Positions 44,725 through 53,367 are shown, counted from the stretch's first letter. The stretch is DNA of 64,000 bases from Nocardia acididurans (GCF_016741815.1 NZ_JAERRJ010000004.1:310001-374000); one strand, 5' to 3'. Notes: a model not told the origin generated them from the sequence alone. Translations and numbers: made by a program.

Positions 44725-46086
44725 TCAGAGCGTGAGCGCTTTGTCTGGTAGATCTTCTATCGGTTCGGCCGCGCCGACAACCGGAATGGACACTCCGTCG
44801 ATCTGACCGACCACTTCGTCCCCGTGCGCGGCGGTGACCAGGTTTGCCCGATCGGCTGCTCCGGCCTCACCGGCGTCTCCCGCGCGCGCGGCGCCGGCGC
44901 CGGCGCCCATCGGCGACATCATCGGCGAGCTGGCGCGCGTGGTGGTAGTGCTGGATTCCTTCACGCGGCTCGCACTCTGGCCGCTGCCCGTACCCGTCGA
45001 TTCGGTGGGGAGCCGGCTGGCCAGCTGACTGGCCGGGGATCCGGTGCCGCCCCCGGTGGCGGGCACGCCGGTCCCGACCACTCCGCCGCCGCCACCGGCA
45101 TCGGTGGTGTCGTCGGTGACCGTCGTCAGACCCGAATCATCGGTGACGGTCGTGTCGTCGGTCGTGGTGTCGTCGGTCGTGGTGTCGTCGGTCGTCGTGT
45201 CGGTACTGAGCAGATTGCTGATTACGTTCCCGCCCTGCGTGACGGCCTCACTGACGACTTCGGTACCGGAGGACACCACGGTCGCGCCCTTCTCCAGCAC
45301 CTGCGTCGCGACCGACGGGGCCACGCTCGTCAGAGGCTGGATCGCGGCGTTCACCATATTGGTCAGCTGCGCGATATTGGAACCGATGGGCGCGCCCGCC
45401 ACCATGAGCTTGGTTCCGGCGGAGATCATCTCCACGGTGTGCACCGACAGCTGCGCCTGCGTCTTGGCCGCGATCACCGCGACCTCGCCGATGGCCTGGG
45501 TCGCGGTGGTGATGAGCATGGGCAGTCCGGCCGGCGTGGCCAGCAGGGTGATCGACGCGGTCAGCTGGGCGATGAATTTCGCGATGACAGCGCTGGCCTC
45601 GGCGTAACCCTGCGCGACCACGCCCTGTGCGACCAGCAGAATCACCTTTTGCTGCTGCCCCTGCGTGGCAACGTTGACGCTGTCCGTGACGACCTGCTGA
45701 CTCTGCTGCGCCGCCGAGTTCGCGGCATCGCCGATCCACGTGTTGGAAACCTTGCTGATCGAGGATTCGCTCTGCGTGATCACCGAGGTCAGCACGTCCG
45801 CCACTCCGGACAGGATCGCTGAGGGATCGAAATCCCCCAGCGCGTCCAGGGTTCCGGTGCCGAACGAGGAGAGCAGATCGACCGCGGGCTGGATCAGCGT
45901 GGTCAGATCGATGGTCGGCAATTCCGGCATCTGCAGACCGGACAGGTCGGGCAGGCTGAATGTGGGCAACTGCGGCAACTGCGGCAGGCCGACGGTGCTC
46001 AGCACATCCGCCACCGGCATGTCCAGCATCGGCGCGACCGGACTTGCCTGCAGCGCCTCGAGTACGGTCGGGTTCTGCTCCGTCAC
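44725..46086 (-). CDS. Large ESX substrate, EspA-like
   Basis: 453 residues from a GTG at 46084-46086 that overlaps the stop of the EspC-like gene (GTGA). A WXG turn is present at Trp117-Ile-Gly119 (SNTWIGDAA), flanked by long helices that run to about residue 290. A TTDD-repeat stretch follows, then a Gly/Ser/Thr-rich tail with SSPMMSPMGAGAG. The coupling to an EspC-like gene parallels espA/espC of mycobacteria, where the two proteins are secreted together. It could be an adhesin, a pore component or a toxin carrier; nothing in the sequence decides. Confidence 0.7.
   Translation of the reverse strand: MTEQNPTVLEALQASPVAPMLDMPVADVLSTVGLPQLPQLPTFSLPDLSGLQMPELPTIDLTTLIQPAVDLLSSFGTGTLDALGDFDPSAILSGVADVLTSVITQSESSISKVSNTWIGDAANSAAQQSQQVVTDSVNVATQGQQQKVILLVAQGVVAQGYAEASAVIAKFIAQLTASITLLATPAGLPMLITTATQAIGEVAVIAAKTQAQLSVHTVEMISAGTKLMVAGAPIGSNIAQLTNMVNAAIQPLTSVAPSVATQVLEKGATVVSSGTEVVSEAVTQGGNVISNLLSTDTTTDDTTTDDTTTDDTTVTDDSGLTTVTDDTTDAGGGGGVVGTGVPATGGGTGSPASQLASRLPTESTGTGSGQSASRVKESSTTTTRASSPMMSPMGAGAGAARAGDAGEAGAADRANLVTAAHGDEVVGQIDGVSIPVVGAAEPIEDLPDKALTL
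45154..45203 (-). repeat. Short tandem repeat coding for TTDD units
   Basis: About three copies of an 18- or 15-bp unit encode the DTTTDDTTTDDTTTDDTT stretch of the EspA-like protein, marking the border between its helical body and its disordered tail. Confidence 0.7.
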
Positions 46087-46397
46087 AGGACGGTGGATAG
46101 GAAGCTCACGGCCGAGGTGACCTCATTGGACCCGTACTCGCCCACGGCGGCATAGGCGGCGGTCGCCGCGCTGGCGTGCACGGCGGCGATCTCCGCCGAG
46201 GACAGCAGAAAATTGCCCTGCGCGAGCGCGAATGCCGCCAGGAAATCCTGACCGATCAATCCGAAAACCGGAACGGCCTGCGAGAGCGATGTGACCACAT
46301 CGGCCGCCGCCATCCCCGCGACCTGCGTTGCCTGCGTTGCCTTCTCGGTGCCGTACGTCAGAATCGGCGCGAATTCCGCTGCTACGTGGTCCGCCAT
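46083..46397 (-). CDS. EspC-like type VII secretion target
   Basis: 104 residues from the ATG at 46395-46397, chosen for the GGGAGG six bases upstream; an ATG seven codons earlier lacks one. The protein is almost all alanine-rich helix (MADHVAAEFAPI, then two long helices) and resembles the DUF2580/EspC family of small exported ESX proteins. It overlaps the EspA-like gene and is probably its export partner. Confidence 0.75.
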   Translation of the reverse strand: MADHVAAEFAPILTYGTEKATQATQVAGMAAADVVTSLSQAVPVFGLIGQDFLAAFALAQGNFLLSSAEIAAVHASAATAAYAAVGEYGSNEVTSAVSFLSTVL

Positions 46398-46507
46398 GAT
46401 CGTCCCTCCCACTATCAATGATCTTGCTGAAGCCTACAATCACGAATTTGTCTGCGCCAGACGACAATAGGCGAATATTGTCACAGAACTACGTGAACGA
46501 CGCAGTT
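46398..46507 (-). promoter_or_regulatory. Upstream region of the espC/espA-like pair with inverted repeat
   Basis: 110 bp with GTCTG-CGC-CAGAC (46450-46462), a perfect 5-bp-arm inverted repeat, in an AT-richer context. This is the only sizeable gap in the minus-strand run from 49922 to 43332 apart from smaller ones, so it is a likely promoter for the espC-espA-PE-PPE-espG genes. Confidence 0.4.
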
Positions 46508-46807
46508 CTATCCGGCCATCTCCTCGTTGAACTGCCGCACCACCGCGGCCCGCCGCTCGAACGCCTGCCTAGCCGCCGCGGCCGCCGTCCGCACCACGAT
46601 TCGCTCGAACTCCTCGGGCGTCATCCGGGATACGGCCGAACTGAACTGCAGATCCTTGAGCGCGCCGTTCCCGTCGACCTCGGCGGTGACGGCTCCGTCC
46701 TCCGACGTCTCGCGTCCCCTGACCGCTTTCATCTGATCCGCCAGATCCTGAAACCGGTACATCTGCCGCCGAACTCGCTCCTGGAGTTCGTCCATCGACG
46801 AAACCAC
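46508..46807 (-). CDS. YbaB/EbfC-family protein
   Basis: 99 residues from the GTG at 46805-46807 with GAGGAGGGG just upstream. The pattern MDELQERVRRQMYRFQDLAD, then VTAEVDGNGALKDLQFSSAV and a C-terminal helix is that of YbaB-like DNA- or protein-binding dimers. In mycobacterial ESX-1 the related EspL stabilises substrates. It follows the next-listed gene by 10 bp and is one of three YbaB-like genes in the locus. Confidence 0.78.
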   Translation of the reverse strand: MVSSMDELQERVRRQMYRFQDLADQMKAVRGRETSEDGAVTAEVDGNGALKDLQFSSAVSRMTPEEFERIVVRTAAAAARQAFERRAAVVRQFNEEMAG

Positions 46808-46817
46808 GCGCCCCTCC

Positions 46818-47183
46818 TCACACCGTCCGAAGCCAGCTCTGCGGCTCGGTATCGTAATACTGTTCCTCGACGATTTCCTGTCGAGCAACCTCTGCCTCGG
46901 TCGGAAGGCCAGCAGCGGCCAGGGTTTCGGCATTCACACCCGCGGCTTCGAGCTGCCGGCGCCGCGCCAGGCCGGCCCGATTGGCGGCCCGCTGGCACAG
47001 CCGCAGCAACTCCGCGGCCAACTGCTCCGGATCCCGGCGCAACTCAGCGGAATCCACCTTCACCGCCAGCGGAATGCCCTGCTCGGTGACCCGTATCCGA
47101 ATCGAACCCGTCGTGTTCGCCGCGGTCACCGACGGCCATTCGCCCTCGGCCGCACCGGAACTCGCCACCCCCGTGTCGGACAT
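46818..47183 (-). CDS. Small ESX-associated protein, YbaB-like
   Basis: 121 residues from the ATG at 47181-47183 (MSDTGVASSGAAEGEW). The core SIRIRVTEQGIPLAVKVDSA followed by helix ELRRDPEQLAAELLRLCQRA has the strand-helix order of YbaB-type proteins, with a long acidic C-terminal helix ending in YYDTEPQSWLRTV. It lies between an espG and a second YbaB-like gene, the place where EspL/EspH-type accessory genes occur. Assignment is by pattern and is moderate. Confidence 0.6.
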   Translation of the reverse strand: MSDTGVASSGAAEGEWPSVTAANTTGSIRIRVTEQGIPLAVKVDSAELRRDPEQLAAELLRLCQRAANRAGLARRRQLEAAGVNAETLAAAGLPTEAEVARQEIVEEQYYDTEPQSWLRTV

Positions 47184-47268
47184 GAACCGATCCCTCCCAG
47201 CTTGTTTCAGTACAGACACCATACGGTATGGACGGGGACGGAAATATTCTCCGAAAGGGGGTGGCGAA

Positions 47269-48045
47269 TCACTGGCCCCGCTCATCCTTGATCACACGGA
47301 TCACCTCGGCGACATAGCCGTTGAGCACGGAGACGAAGCCGGCGCGATCCACCCCCCGCGCCTGCGCGGGGTTCTCGGTGAGAACGTAGCGGCCGTCGTC
47401 GGTGAGATCGCGGAAGCCGACCTGGTGACGGGTGACGCCACGAGGTCCGTAGATCGACCGCCCCTGCACGATCTCGATCGAGCCGGCGGTGGTCACCTCG
47501 GTTCCGAAGAATGCTCTTGCCCGGGCGATCGCAGTGCCGGCCGGCGCGGAGACGACCGACCTGCCGAATTCTCGGTCCAGGCCGTCTTCGTCGGCGTCCA
47601 GTTCAATGGCACCGCGCCTGCCGGACTCCACCGCGGGCATGGCGTCGACGACGGCGTCGGCCAGCCGCAGGGGATCACATTCGACAACCGTGTAGCCGCC
47701 TCTGTGCCAGTACGTTTCACCAGAGAGCTGGGTGATCACGTAGCCCTTCGCGCCCTTTCTGGTCGCGCGAAGGCTGGTCACCGAATTCTTGCCGAACCGA
47801 TCCTGTTCATTCCAGCCGGAAGCAGTCAGGTAGAGATCGGGATTCACCATGGCATCGAAGAGCAGGTGGAAATCGCCAACTTGCTTGCGACTCAACCCTT
47901 CCCTGGCCACCCGCAGTTCGGCCTCGAGTTCATCGGCGGTCCGAGTCGCCGAAGTGAACAGGAACGGGTCCGGGAGCTCGTCCTTCGCCTGATCCATCCA
48001 CAGCGTGTAGAACTCGGCCTCGCTGAACCGCCATCGCATGGTCAT
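47269..48045 (-). CDS. ESX secretion-associated protein EspG (second copy)
   Basis: 258 residues. MRWRFSEAEFYTLWMDQAKD opens the EspG fold; LSGETYWHRGGYTVVECDPL and FFGTEVTTAGSIEIVQGRSI are typical segments. The ATG overlaps the stop of the 626-residue substrate gene (ATGA), which suggests that this EspG is the dedicated chaperone of that substrate although the substrate is not an ordinary PPE protein. It shares little sequence with the EspG at 42547-43335. Confidence 0.82.
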   Translation of the reverse strand: MTMRWRFSEAEFYTLWMDQAKDELPDPFLFTSATRTADELEAELRVAREGLSRKQVGDFHLLFDAMVNPDLYLTASGWNEQDRFGKNSVTSLRATRKGAKGYVITQLSGETYWHRGGYTVVECDPLRLADAVVDAMPAVESGRRGAIELDADEDGLDREFGRSVVSAPAGTAIARARAFFGTEVTTAGSIEIVQGRSIYGPRGVTRHQVGFRDLTDDGRYVLTENPAQARGVDRAGFVSVLNGYVAEVIRVIKDERGQ

Positions 48046-49922
48046 TTCTCCGCCACCGCGTTGACGGCCGTCGGCGTATCACCGAGGGCAGTATCGAGAT
48101 GCTCACCCGAGTTGAGGTAGTCGGCCCGCTTGTGTTCCTTCTGCTGGCCGCCCTGCGAGGCGCCCGACATGGGTGAACCCATCATCGGACTGCTTGTGCC
48201 GCTGCCGTATCCGGATGTGGAGGCAAGCCCCGCCCGCGACGTGGAGGACGTGGTTGTGGTTGTGTTGTCCGTGGAATCCGCAGTCACCGCCGCGGCGCGT
48301 GGGAACAGCTGCGTCTTCGGAACCTGCAGCGACGTCCCGCCGCCCGCACCCGTTCCGCCACCGCCTCCACCGCCTCCGCCCGTCAAACCGGCGAGGTTGG
48401 TGACCGGAACCTGATCGGTCGGCTGGACATCCTCGTTCGTCGTGTCCACAACATCGTCCAGTGTCTGGTCGGTGAGCTGCGTCAAACCCTCGCTGATGAC
48501 GGTCCCGATCTGCTCCACCGCCTGCTGCACCGCCTCGACTCCCGATTCCAGGAGGGTGCTTCCCTGATCGAGAAGTGTTTTCAGCAATTCCTGGGTGGTG
48601 TCATCGGTTACCGGCTGATTCGTCACGGGCTGGTTCGTCACCGGCTGATCCGTTACGGGCTGGTCGGTGACCGGGTTCGTGAGGTTGGGCTGTCCGGTGG
48701 TCAGGTTGGGAGCCTGGGTGGAAGGGTTGCCGTTGTTGGTCAGAGGATTGTCGACCGCCGGCACTTTGACTTCCATCGACTTCAGGTCCGGAATCAAGGG
48801 AATATTCTTGCTCGATTCATTCGCACCTACGACATACCAGTTGTCCCATGCCTGCCGCAATACCTTCATATACTCGTTGATGGTGTGCTCGCTGAGCTTG
48901 GACCTTCCCGTAAATTCCGCCTTGTAGGACGAAATAGATTTATCCGGAAGAAAGTTCTGCAGCCTCTTCAGCCACCCGTGAGTAAACGCATAATTGTCAC
49001 TCATAAGATCCATCGTATTGGCCAGCGCAGTTGCACAGGTGAGATACTTCTCGATGGTAAGCTTGGCCTGCGCAGAGGCCGGAGATGCCCATACTTCCTC
49101 CAACAGGGAAGTATTCCCCTGATAGCCCGGCATCAGATACTTCTGCGCTCCACTTCTGAACTCATCGACACCGGTCACCAGGCACCTTTTGGCAGTAAGC
49201 CAGGCTTGGGCGAATGTCGACAATTGATTCAGAGTAGCAGACTGCTCGTTGATATATTTCCAGTGATTGTAGAAATCGTCCCAATGATATTGAATGCCGG
49301 GTTCCGGGTTGACCTTGTTGACCGGATCACGCTCGACACCCTCTTCCCGGGCCTTCCCAAGCTCGGTCAATTGACTGGTCTTGGTCAGCAGGTTGTCATA
49401 ATCGGTCCTGGATGTTCCTGACCATCCGTATTCGTCCCCGCGCCCGGATTGCTTCCACCCCGGCAACTCCACTTGCTCGAACGAAACCGTCGGATTCCCC
49501 GCAGCACCGACGAAACCGTTGAAGGCGGCACTCAACTGCTGGTCGGTGCCCTTGCCACTCTTGAAGGCATCCGCCGCCGCGGAATCCATGCCGGTATAGC
49601 TCGCGCCTGCGGCGACGAAAGCCTGCCCCAGATCGGTCAGAACAGTCTGATGCTCGGTCAGCACAGTCTCGACAAGCCTCTGAGCAGCAGAGTTGTATTT
49701 GCCTGCCAGCTCCCGACCGGAATCCCGCTGGTTCAGCGGCTCCAGGTTCGTCGTCGATTTCACGAAATTGAGTGCTGCGTTCACATAAGTCAGCATGTTC
49801 GCACACTGTGACGCCATGGTTGTCGCAGCGTCAGGGTTGAAATACACACCCTTGGAAGAGTCTGGATTGAACCCGCCACTGCGCGCATCGTTCTTGATAC
49901 CGGCTGCGACACTGTCCGCCAT
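48042..49922 (-). CDS. Large ESX-exported protein of unknown function
   Basis: 626 residues from the ATG at 49920-49922 with GGGAGG upstream. Residues 1 to about 140 are helical and look like an ESX export domain (PDAATTMASQCANMLTYVNA; QAFVAAGASYTGMDSAAADA). Residues about 145-370 are unlike anything I recognise and are rich in W, Y, K and N. A repeat of VTDQP/VTNQP pentapeptides, a helical segment, a Gly run and a tail with SSPMMGSPMSGA and EHKRADYL follow; such tails occur on other actinobacterial ESX cargo. The DNA from about 48780 to 49400 drops to roughly 45-50 percent GC in places, well below its surroundings. It overlaps the espG gene downstream. Confidence 0.75.
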   Translation of the reverse strand: MADSVAAGIKNDARSGGFNPDSSKGVYFNPDAATTMASQCANMLTYVNAALNFVKSTTNLEPLNQRDSGRELAGKYNSAAQRLVETVLTEHQTVLTDLGQAFVAAGASYTGMDSAAADAFKSGKGTDQQLSAAFNGFVGAAGNPTVSFEQVELPGWKQSGRGDEYGWSGTSRTDYDNLLTKTSQLTELGKAREEGVERDPVNKVNPEPGIQYHWDDFYNHWKYINEQSATLNQLSTFAQAWLTAKRCLVTGVDEFRSGAQKYLMPGYQGNTSLLEEVWASPASAQAKLTIEKYLTCATALANTMDLMSDNYAFTHGWLKRLQNFLPDKSISSYKAEFTGRSKLSEHTINEYMKVLRQAWDNWYVVGANESSKNIPLIPDLKSMEVKVPAVDNPLTNNGNPSTQAPNLTTGQPNLTNPVTDQPVTDQPVTNQPVTNQPVTDDTTQELLKTLLDQGSTLLESGVEAVQQAVEQIGTVISEGLTQLTDQTLDDVVDTTNEDVQPTDQVPVTNLAGLTGGGGGGGGGTGAGGGTSLQVPKTQLFPRAAAVTADSTDNTTTTTSSTSRAGLASTSGYGSGTSSPMMGSPMSGASQGGQQKEHKRADYLNSGEHLDTALGDTPTAVNAVAEK

Positions 49923-50087
49923 CGATTTCCCTCCCCGGTGGGCCGGTCACCGGCACCGACCCCACCACGCTCTCGCTGTGCTCGATCCCGAAGCCTACCC
50001 GGAACCGGCGCGGTCGCTGCTCGACGAAGAGTCGACTCGAATCGGTTGCGGTAGCGTGCAGTTCGTTCGACCGACCGAGGGGGAGTT
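49923..50087. other. Divergent gap between the ESX substrate and the beta-propeller gene
   Basis: 165 bp that should contain both promoters. I see no clear -10/-35 pair and no strong hairpin. Confidence 0.35.
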
Positions 50088-51752
50088 GTGCAGCAACCCG
50101 GCCAGCCTGCGCCGTTCTATCCGATGCCGACCGGAGCCGCGCCGAATTCGCCTGGTGGACCGGCGTTCCCGGTCGACTGCGCCTACGTCGCTGATGCGCG
50201 CACCGCGCGGCGACTGGTCCGAGCGACCGAGTGGGCACGGTGGCGATCGGCGAAGATGTGGATCTTCGTCGCGACGGTTCCGCTGCTGCTGATGGCCCGC
50301 CGGATCGTCGAGATTCTGAGGCACGCGGCAGACACCGGCGATTCACCGCTGCAACTGATCGGTGTCTATTTCATGCTGTTCGCGGCCGCTCTCGTGGTGG
50401 GTCTGGCGGCCACCGGCATTCGCACGTTGCGGCGCAATCCCGGAATCGAGGCATACGCCGCGGCGGGAACCGAGCTGAGGGTGCGGTATCAGCAGGACGC
50501 GATGGAATTACCTCCGGCGACCGGGTATTCGACGCTCGAGTACCAGCAGATCACCGACTTCCTGGCGTTCGGCGGCGCGGTCATCATTCGCACCGACAGC
50601 GGCCGGGGTGTCGCACTGCCCCGGGAAGTGGTGCCGGGCTTCGCGTTCGATCGACTGGCCGAGTCGGCCCGTACACCACGTCGACGGTGGGCGAAGCCTG
50701 TACTGGCGGCCGCCGCGGTGATGAGCGTGGCAGTCGGAGTTGTGTTCGCGGTCGGGGTGGTGGCAGCCCGGAACGACGACGGCGGCCGCACGACGATATC
50801 TATCGCCAGCAAGTCCGCCGACGGCGTCATGGCTTTCGATCCGGCTGCAGGAAAACTGTATGTGGCCTACGAAGACCGCGACCACGACGCCGATAAGGCC
50901 GGCGGAACCGTCACCTGGATCAGCGCCCTGGCAGTAGTCGATCTGGCCACCCACGCCGTCACCGCCACTCTCCCGCTGCCCGATGGCCCGCAAGATATCG
51001 CCGTGGACTCGAGCGGCCGTACCGTCTACGTCCTCAGCAGCTCGAACCGTGAGAAAGACGATAGTTCGGTCACGGTGATCGACGCCGACACCGACACCAT
51101 CACCGCCCAGATCCCTATCGGGGGCGAATCGGAACGGGTCGCGGTCGACGAGAAAACGCACAATGCCTACGTTTTCAGCACCTCACACCCCGACGCCGTG
51201 GGCAGATTCGGTATCGGGGGGCAGCACGGCCTGTCGCTGATCCGACCGGGGACAACCACCGCCGAACGCCCCGTCCCGCTCGAGCAAGGCGGATACGACT
51301 TCGCTGTCGAATCCGACTCCGGTCTCGGCTTGATCGGCGCGTACTCGTCCGTCGGTGTCATCGATCTGTCTACGAACCGGGTGATCGACGGAATCCGCCT
51401 GGCATTCGACGCGGACGAGATCGCCTACACTCGGGGCAAGGTATTCGCGGTCAGCGACGAGGGAAAAATCGCTGTCGTCGACGCCGATTCCCGCTCGGTC
51501 GTCCGAACCTTCGACTGGCCGGGCAGCAAACCCGGCAATGACGGAATCGGAATCTCTGCTGTGGCAATCGATCCCGAAGGCCGAACGCTCTTCATCGCCG
51601 GCTACCAGGCCGACGAAGTATTGGCCGTCGACACGCAGACCGGCTCGGCCGACACGCTGAACGTCCAGGAGCCCGACCACATTACCGTCGACCCCACCAC
51701 CGGCGACCTCGTCGTCTTCGCGCGGGGAGGAGTCACCATCATCCCGCGATGA
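50088..51752 (+). CDS. Membrane protein with extracytoplasmic beta-propeller (YncE/YVTN type)
   Basis: 554 residues from the GTG at 50088, with GAGGGGGAG directly upstream. A Pro-rich N-terminus leads to two helices (MWIFVATVPLLLMARRI and IGVYFMLFAAALVVGLAAT), a PH-like cytosolic stretch, and a third helix (about 208-230, PVLAAAAVMSVAVGVVFAVG). The C-terminal 320 residues are built of repeated blades such as GRTVYVLSSSN, VTVIDADTDTITAQIPIGGE and GRTLFIAGYQADEVLAVD, a YncE-like propeller probably outside the membrane. Function unknown; it sits inside the ESX neighbourhood. Confidence 0.78.
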   Translation: MQQPGQPAPFYPMPTGAAPNSPGGPAFPVDCAYVADARTARRLVRATEWARWRSAKMWIFVATVPLLLMARRIVEILRHAADTGDSPLQLIGVYFMLFAAALVVGLAATGIRTLRRNPGIEAYAAAGTELRVRYQQDAMELPPATGYSTLEYQQITDFLAFGGAVIIRTDSGRGVALPREVVPGFAFDRLAESARTPRRRWAKPVLAAAAVMSVAVGVVFAVGVVAARNDDGGRTTISIASKSADGVMAFDPAAGKLYVAYEDRDHDADKAGGTVTWISALAVVDLATHAVTATLPLPDGPQDIAVDSSGRTVYVLSSSNREKDDSSVTVIDADTDTITAQIPIGGESERVAVDEKTHNAYVFSTSHPDAVGRFGIGGQHGLSLIRPGTTTAERPVPLEQGGYDFAVESDSGLGLIGAYSSVGVIDLSTNRVIDGIRLAFDADEIAYTRGKVFAVSDEGKIAVVDADSRSVVRTFDWPGSKPGNDGIGISAVAIDPEGRTLFIAGYQADEVLAVDTQTGSADTLNVQEPDHITVDPTTGDLVVFARGGVTIIPR

Positions 51753-51783
51753 TCAGCCGCTCGCGTTGCTAGCGGCCGAATAC

Positions 51784-51798
51784 CTGTGGCACAGTCGA
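51784..51798 (+). promoter_or_regulatory. Conserved 15-bp motif upstream of the EspC/WXG-like gene
   Basis: CTGTGGCACAGTCGA, whose first 11 bases form the palindrome CTGTG-G-CACAG. The same 15 bases occur 125 bp upstream of the giant toxin gene (54164-54178). Here the motif ends 55 bp before the start codon at 51854. Confidence 0.6.
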
Positions 51799-51853
51799 TC
51801 ACACCGCGCCCGGTACTGCGGTAGCCGAGTCTGAATTCGGGAGGGGATGCACC

Positions 51854-52171
51854 ATGACGAAGAAAGTCGATGTCGAACCGGAGTGGGTTCAGGCCGCCGG
51901 GGTCACCGCCGTGTCGATCGGCAAGAAGCTGAAAGCCATCGCCGACGCCTGTGATACGGCGATCTCACCCGGCGCGTCGGCGTGGGGGGATGACAAGTTC
52001 GGCAGCAAGTTCGCCGATGGCGGTGAGGGTTTCAAGTCCGGCGGGGACAATATGGCGGACGCTACGAGCAGCTTGGGTACCTCGCTGGGCAATCTGGGCA
52101 CCGGTCTGCAGGACACCGCGAAGAAGATGGTCGCCATGGAGCAGGGCAATACCCAGGGTCTGAGGACGTAG
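51854..52171 (+). CDS. EspC/WXG100-like type VII secretion target
   Basis: 105 residues from the ATG at 51854, with GGAGGGG upstream. Two helices flank SAWGDDKFGSKFADG, with Trp44-Gly45, the turn found in many actinobacterial EspC/WXG-like exported proteins. A short tail follows (MVAMEQGNTQGLRT). It is followed 10 bp later by a YbaB-like gene, the same pairing as elsewhere in the locus, and is probably the export partner of cargo encoded nearby, possibly the giant toxin. Confidence 0.78.
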   Translation: MTKKVDVEPEWVQAAGVTAVSIGKKLKAIADACDTAISPGASAWGDDKFGSKFADGGEGFKSGGDNMADATSSLGTSLGNLGTGLQDTAKKMVAMEQGNTQGLRT

Positions 52172-52181
52172 GGATCCGATC

Positions 52182-52700
52182 GTGACCAAGGAGTTCCAGG
52201 ATCCCGAAACCGCCTCCATCATGGCGGAATTCACGCAGCAGATGCGGGCCATCGCCGAGATGTCGCAGAAGCGAATGCTGATCACGGGCAGCGCGACGAC
52301 ATCGAGCGGGCGGGTCACCGTCACCGTGAACGCGGACCGGATCGTGATCGCCACCCGATTCTCCGATGATATCGACGAACTCACGCCGAGCGAGCTCGCG
52401 CAGGCTGTCACCGCCGCCGCCCAGCAGGCGGCGGCCGAGGTGGCGCAGAAGACCCAGGAGCTGATGGGGCCGCTGCAGGACGAGCGCGCCAAAATGCCGA
52501 AGCTGTCGGATCTTTTCGATGAGGACATGCCCGATATCGCGGATGTTCCGCCCCTGGATCCGGCGTCCCTGGCGCCGCCGAACTCGCGGGAACGTCGTGA
52601 GCAGGAAGCCGCGGTCGAATCGCAACGGAACTACACCGATGTGGTCGATTACGACGAATGGCAGGCCAGCCGCCGCTCCGGAATCATGGACACCGACTGA
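52182..52700 (+). CDS. YbaB/EbfC-family protein with extended C-terminus
   Basis: 172 residues from the GTG at 52182. Residues 1 to about 95 are a YbaB fold (FTQQMRAIAEMSQKRMLITG, VTVTVNADRIVIATRFSDDI, AQAVTAAAQQAAAEVAQKTQ). The C-terminal 75 residues are acidic and Pro-rich and end in DYDEWQASRRSGIMDTD. It forms a two-gene unit with the preceding EspC/WXG-like gene. It may act as a chaperone or regulator of export. Confidence 0.78.
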   Translation: MTKEFQDPETASIMAEFTQQMRAIAEMSQKRMLITGSATTSSGRVTVTVNADRIVIATRFSDDIDELTPSELAQAVTAAAQQAAAEVAQKTQELMGPLQDERAKMPKLSDLFDEDMPDIADVPPLDPASLAPPNSRERREQEAAVESQRNYTDVVDYDEWQASRRSGIMDTD

Positions 52701-52738
52701 GAACAGCCCTGCCGGGCGCTTCGATTCGCGATCGGCTC

Positions 52739-53296
52739 TCAGTTCAGAGCGGCCAGGCTCCGGGCGTAGTGGTCCCGTATGGCTTCCAGCCGGGCGCGAC
52801 TGAATCGGCCTGGATTCCGCTGGTACTCCGCACGCCCTCGGTCACTGGTAAAAGACTGCGGGGCAAGGCTTTCCGCGTCCGGCGCGAGGAATTTCAGTGC
52901 CTCGCCGACCGCCGCGACGGCCGTCGACAGCCGGTGCCGGGCGCCACGGAGTTCCTGATCGCCGATCGTGGTGAGATCAGCGGGAAGCTGCTGTGCACAG
53001 ATGTCCGAATACCAGAGCCATTCACCCGGATCCAGCAGTTGAGAGGGATCGTCGCCACCGAAGCGCACCGAGCCCGCGGGCGGGGGGAGGATCTCCTCCG
53101 GCAAGCGGAACTCGTACTCGCGGTGCTGCCCGCAGGTGGCGCACTCTCCGCTGTAGCGACTGGCGAGCACGTCGCCGACAGTCACCACCGAGCTGCGGAA
53201 GGCGCACCGGCCACGAGCACAACCCGGGCACGGTTGCAGATCCACAAAGAGGCGGGCCTCGGCGTTGGTCCGCGCCAACGGCAGCACATCCGGCAA
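52739..53296 (-). CDS. Cysteine-rich protein of unknown function
   Basis: 185 residues if the TTG at 53294-53296 is used; AGGAGG lies seven bases upstream of it, which decides the start. Four cysteines in CPGCARGRC and two in CATCGQ, about 35 residues later, look like a zinc ribbon. The C-terminal half is helical (HRLSTAVAAVGEALKFLAPD, RARLEAIRDHYARSLAAL). I do not recognise a family. It is convergent with the YbaB-like gene and divergent from the next cysteine-containing gene, close to the toxin gene, so an immunity or accessory role is possible. Confidence 0.6.
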   Translation of the reverse strand: MPDVLPLARTNAEARLFVDLQPCPGCARGRCAFRSSVVTVGDVLASRYSGECATCGQHREYEFRLPEEILPPPAGSVRFGGDDPSQLLDPGEWLWYSDICAQQLPADLTTIGDQELRGARHRLSTAVAAVGEALKFLAPDAESLAPQSFTSDRGRAEYQRNPGRFSRARLEAIRDHYARSLAALN

Positions 53297-53367
53297 CGGT
53301 AATCCTCCTGTTCGCGGCGACCCTATCACCGCCGTTGCGCCGCGTCGTGGCGGCGGGAAGCCCGCAC

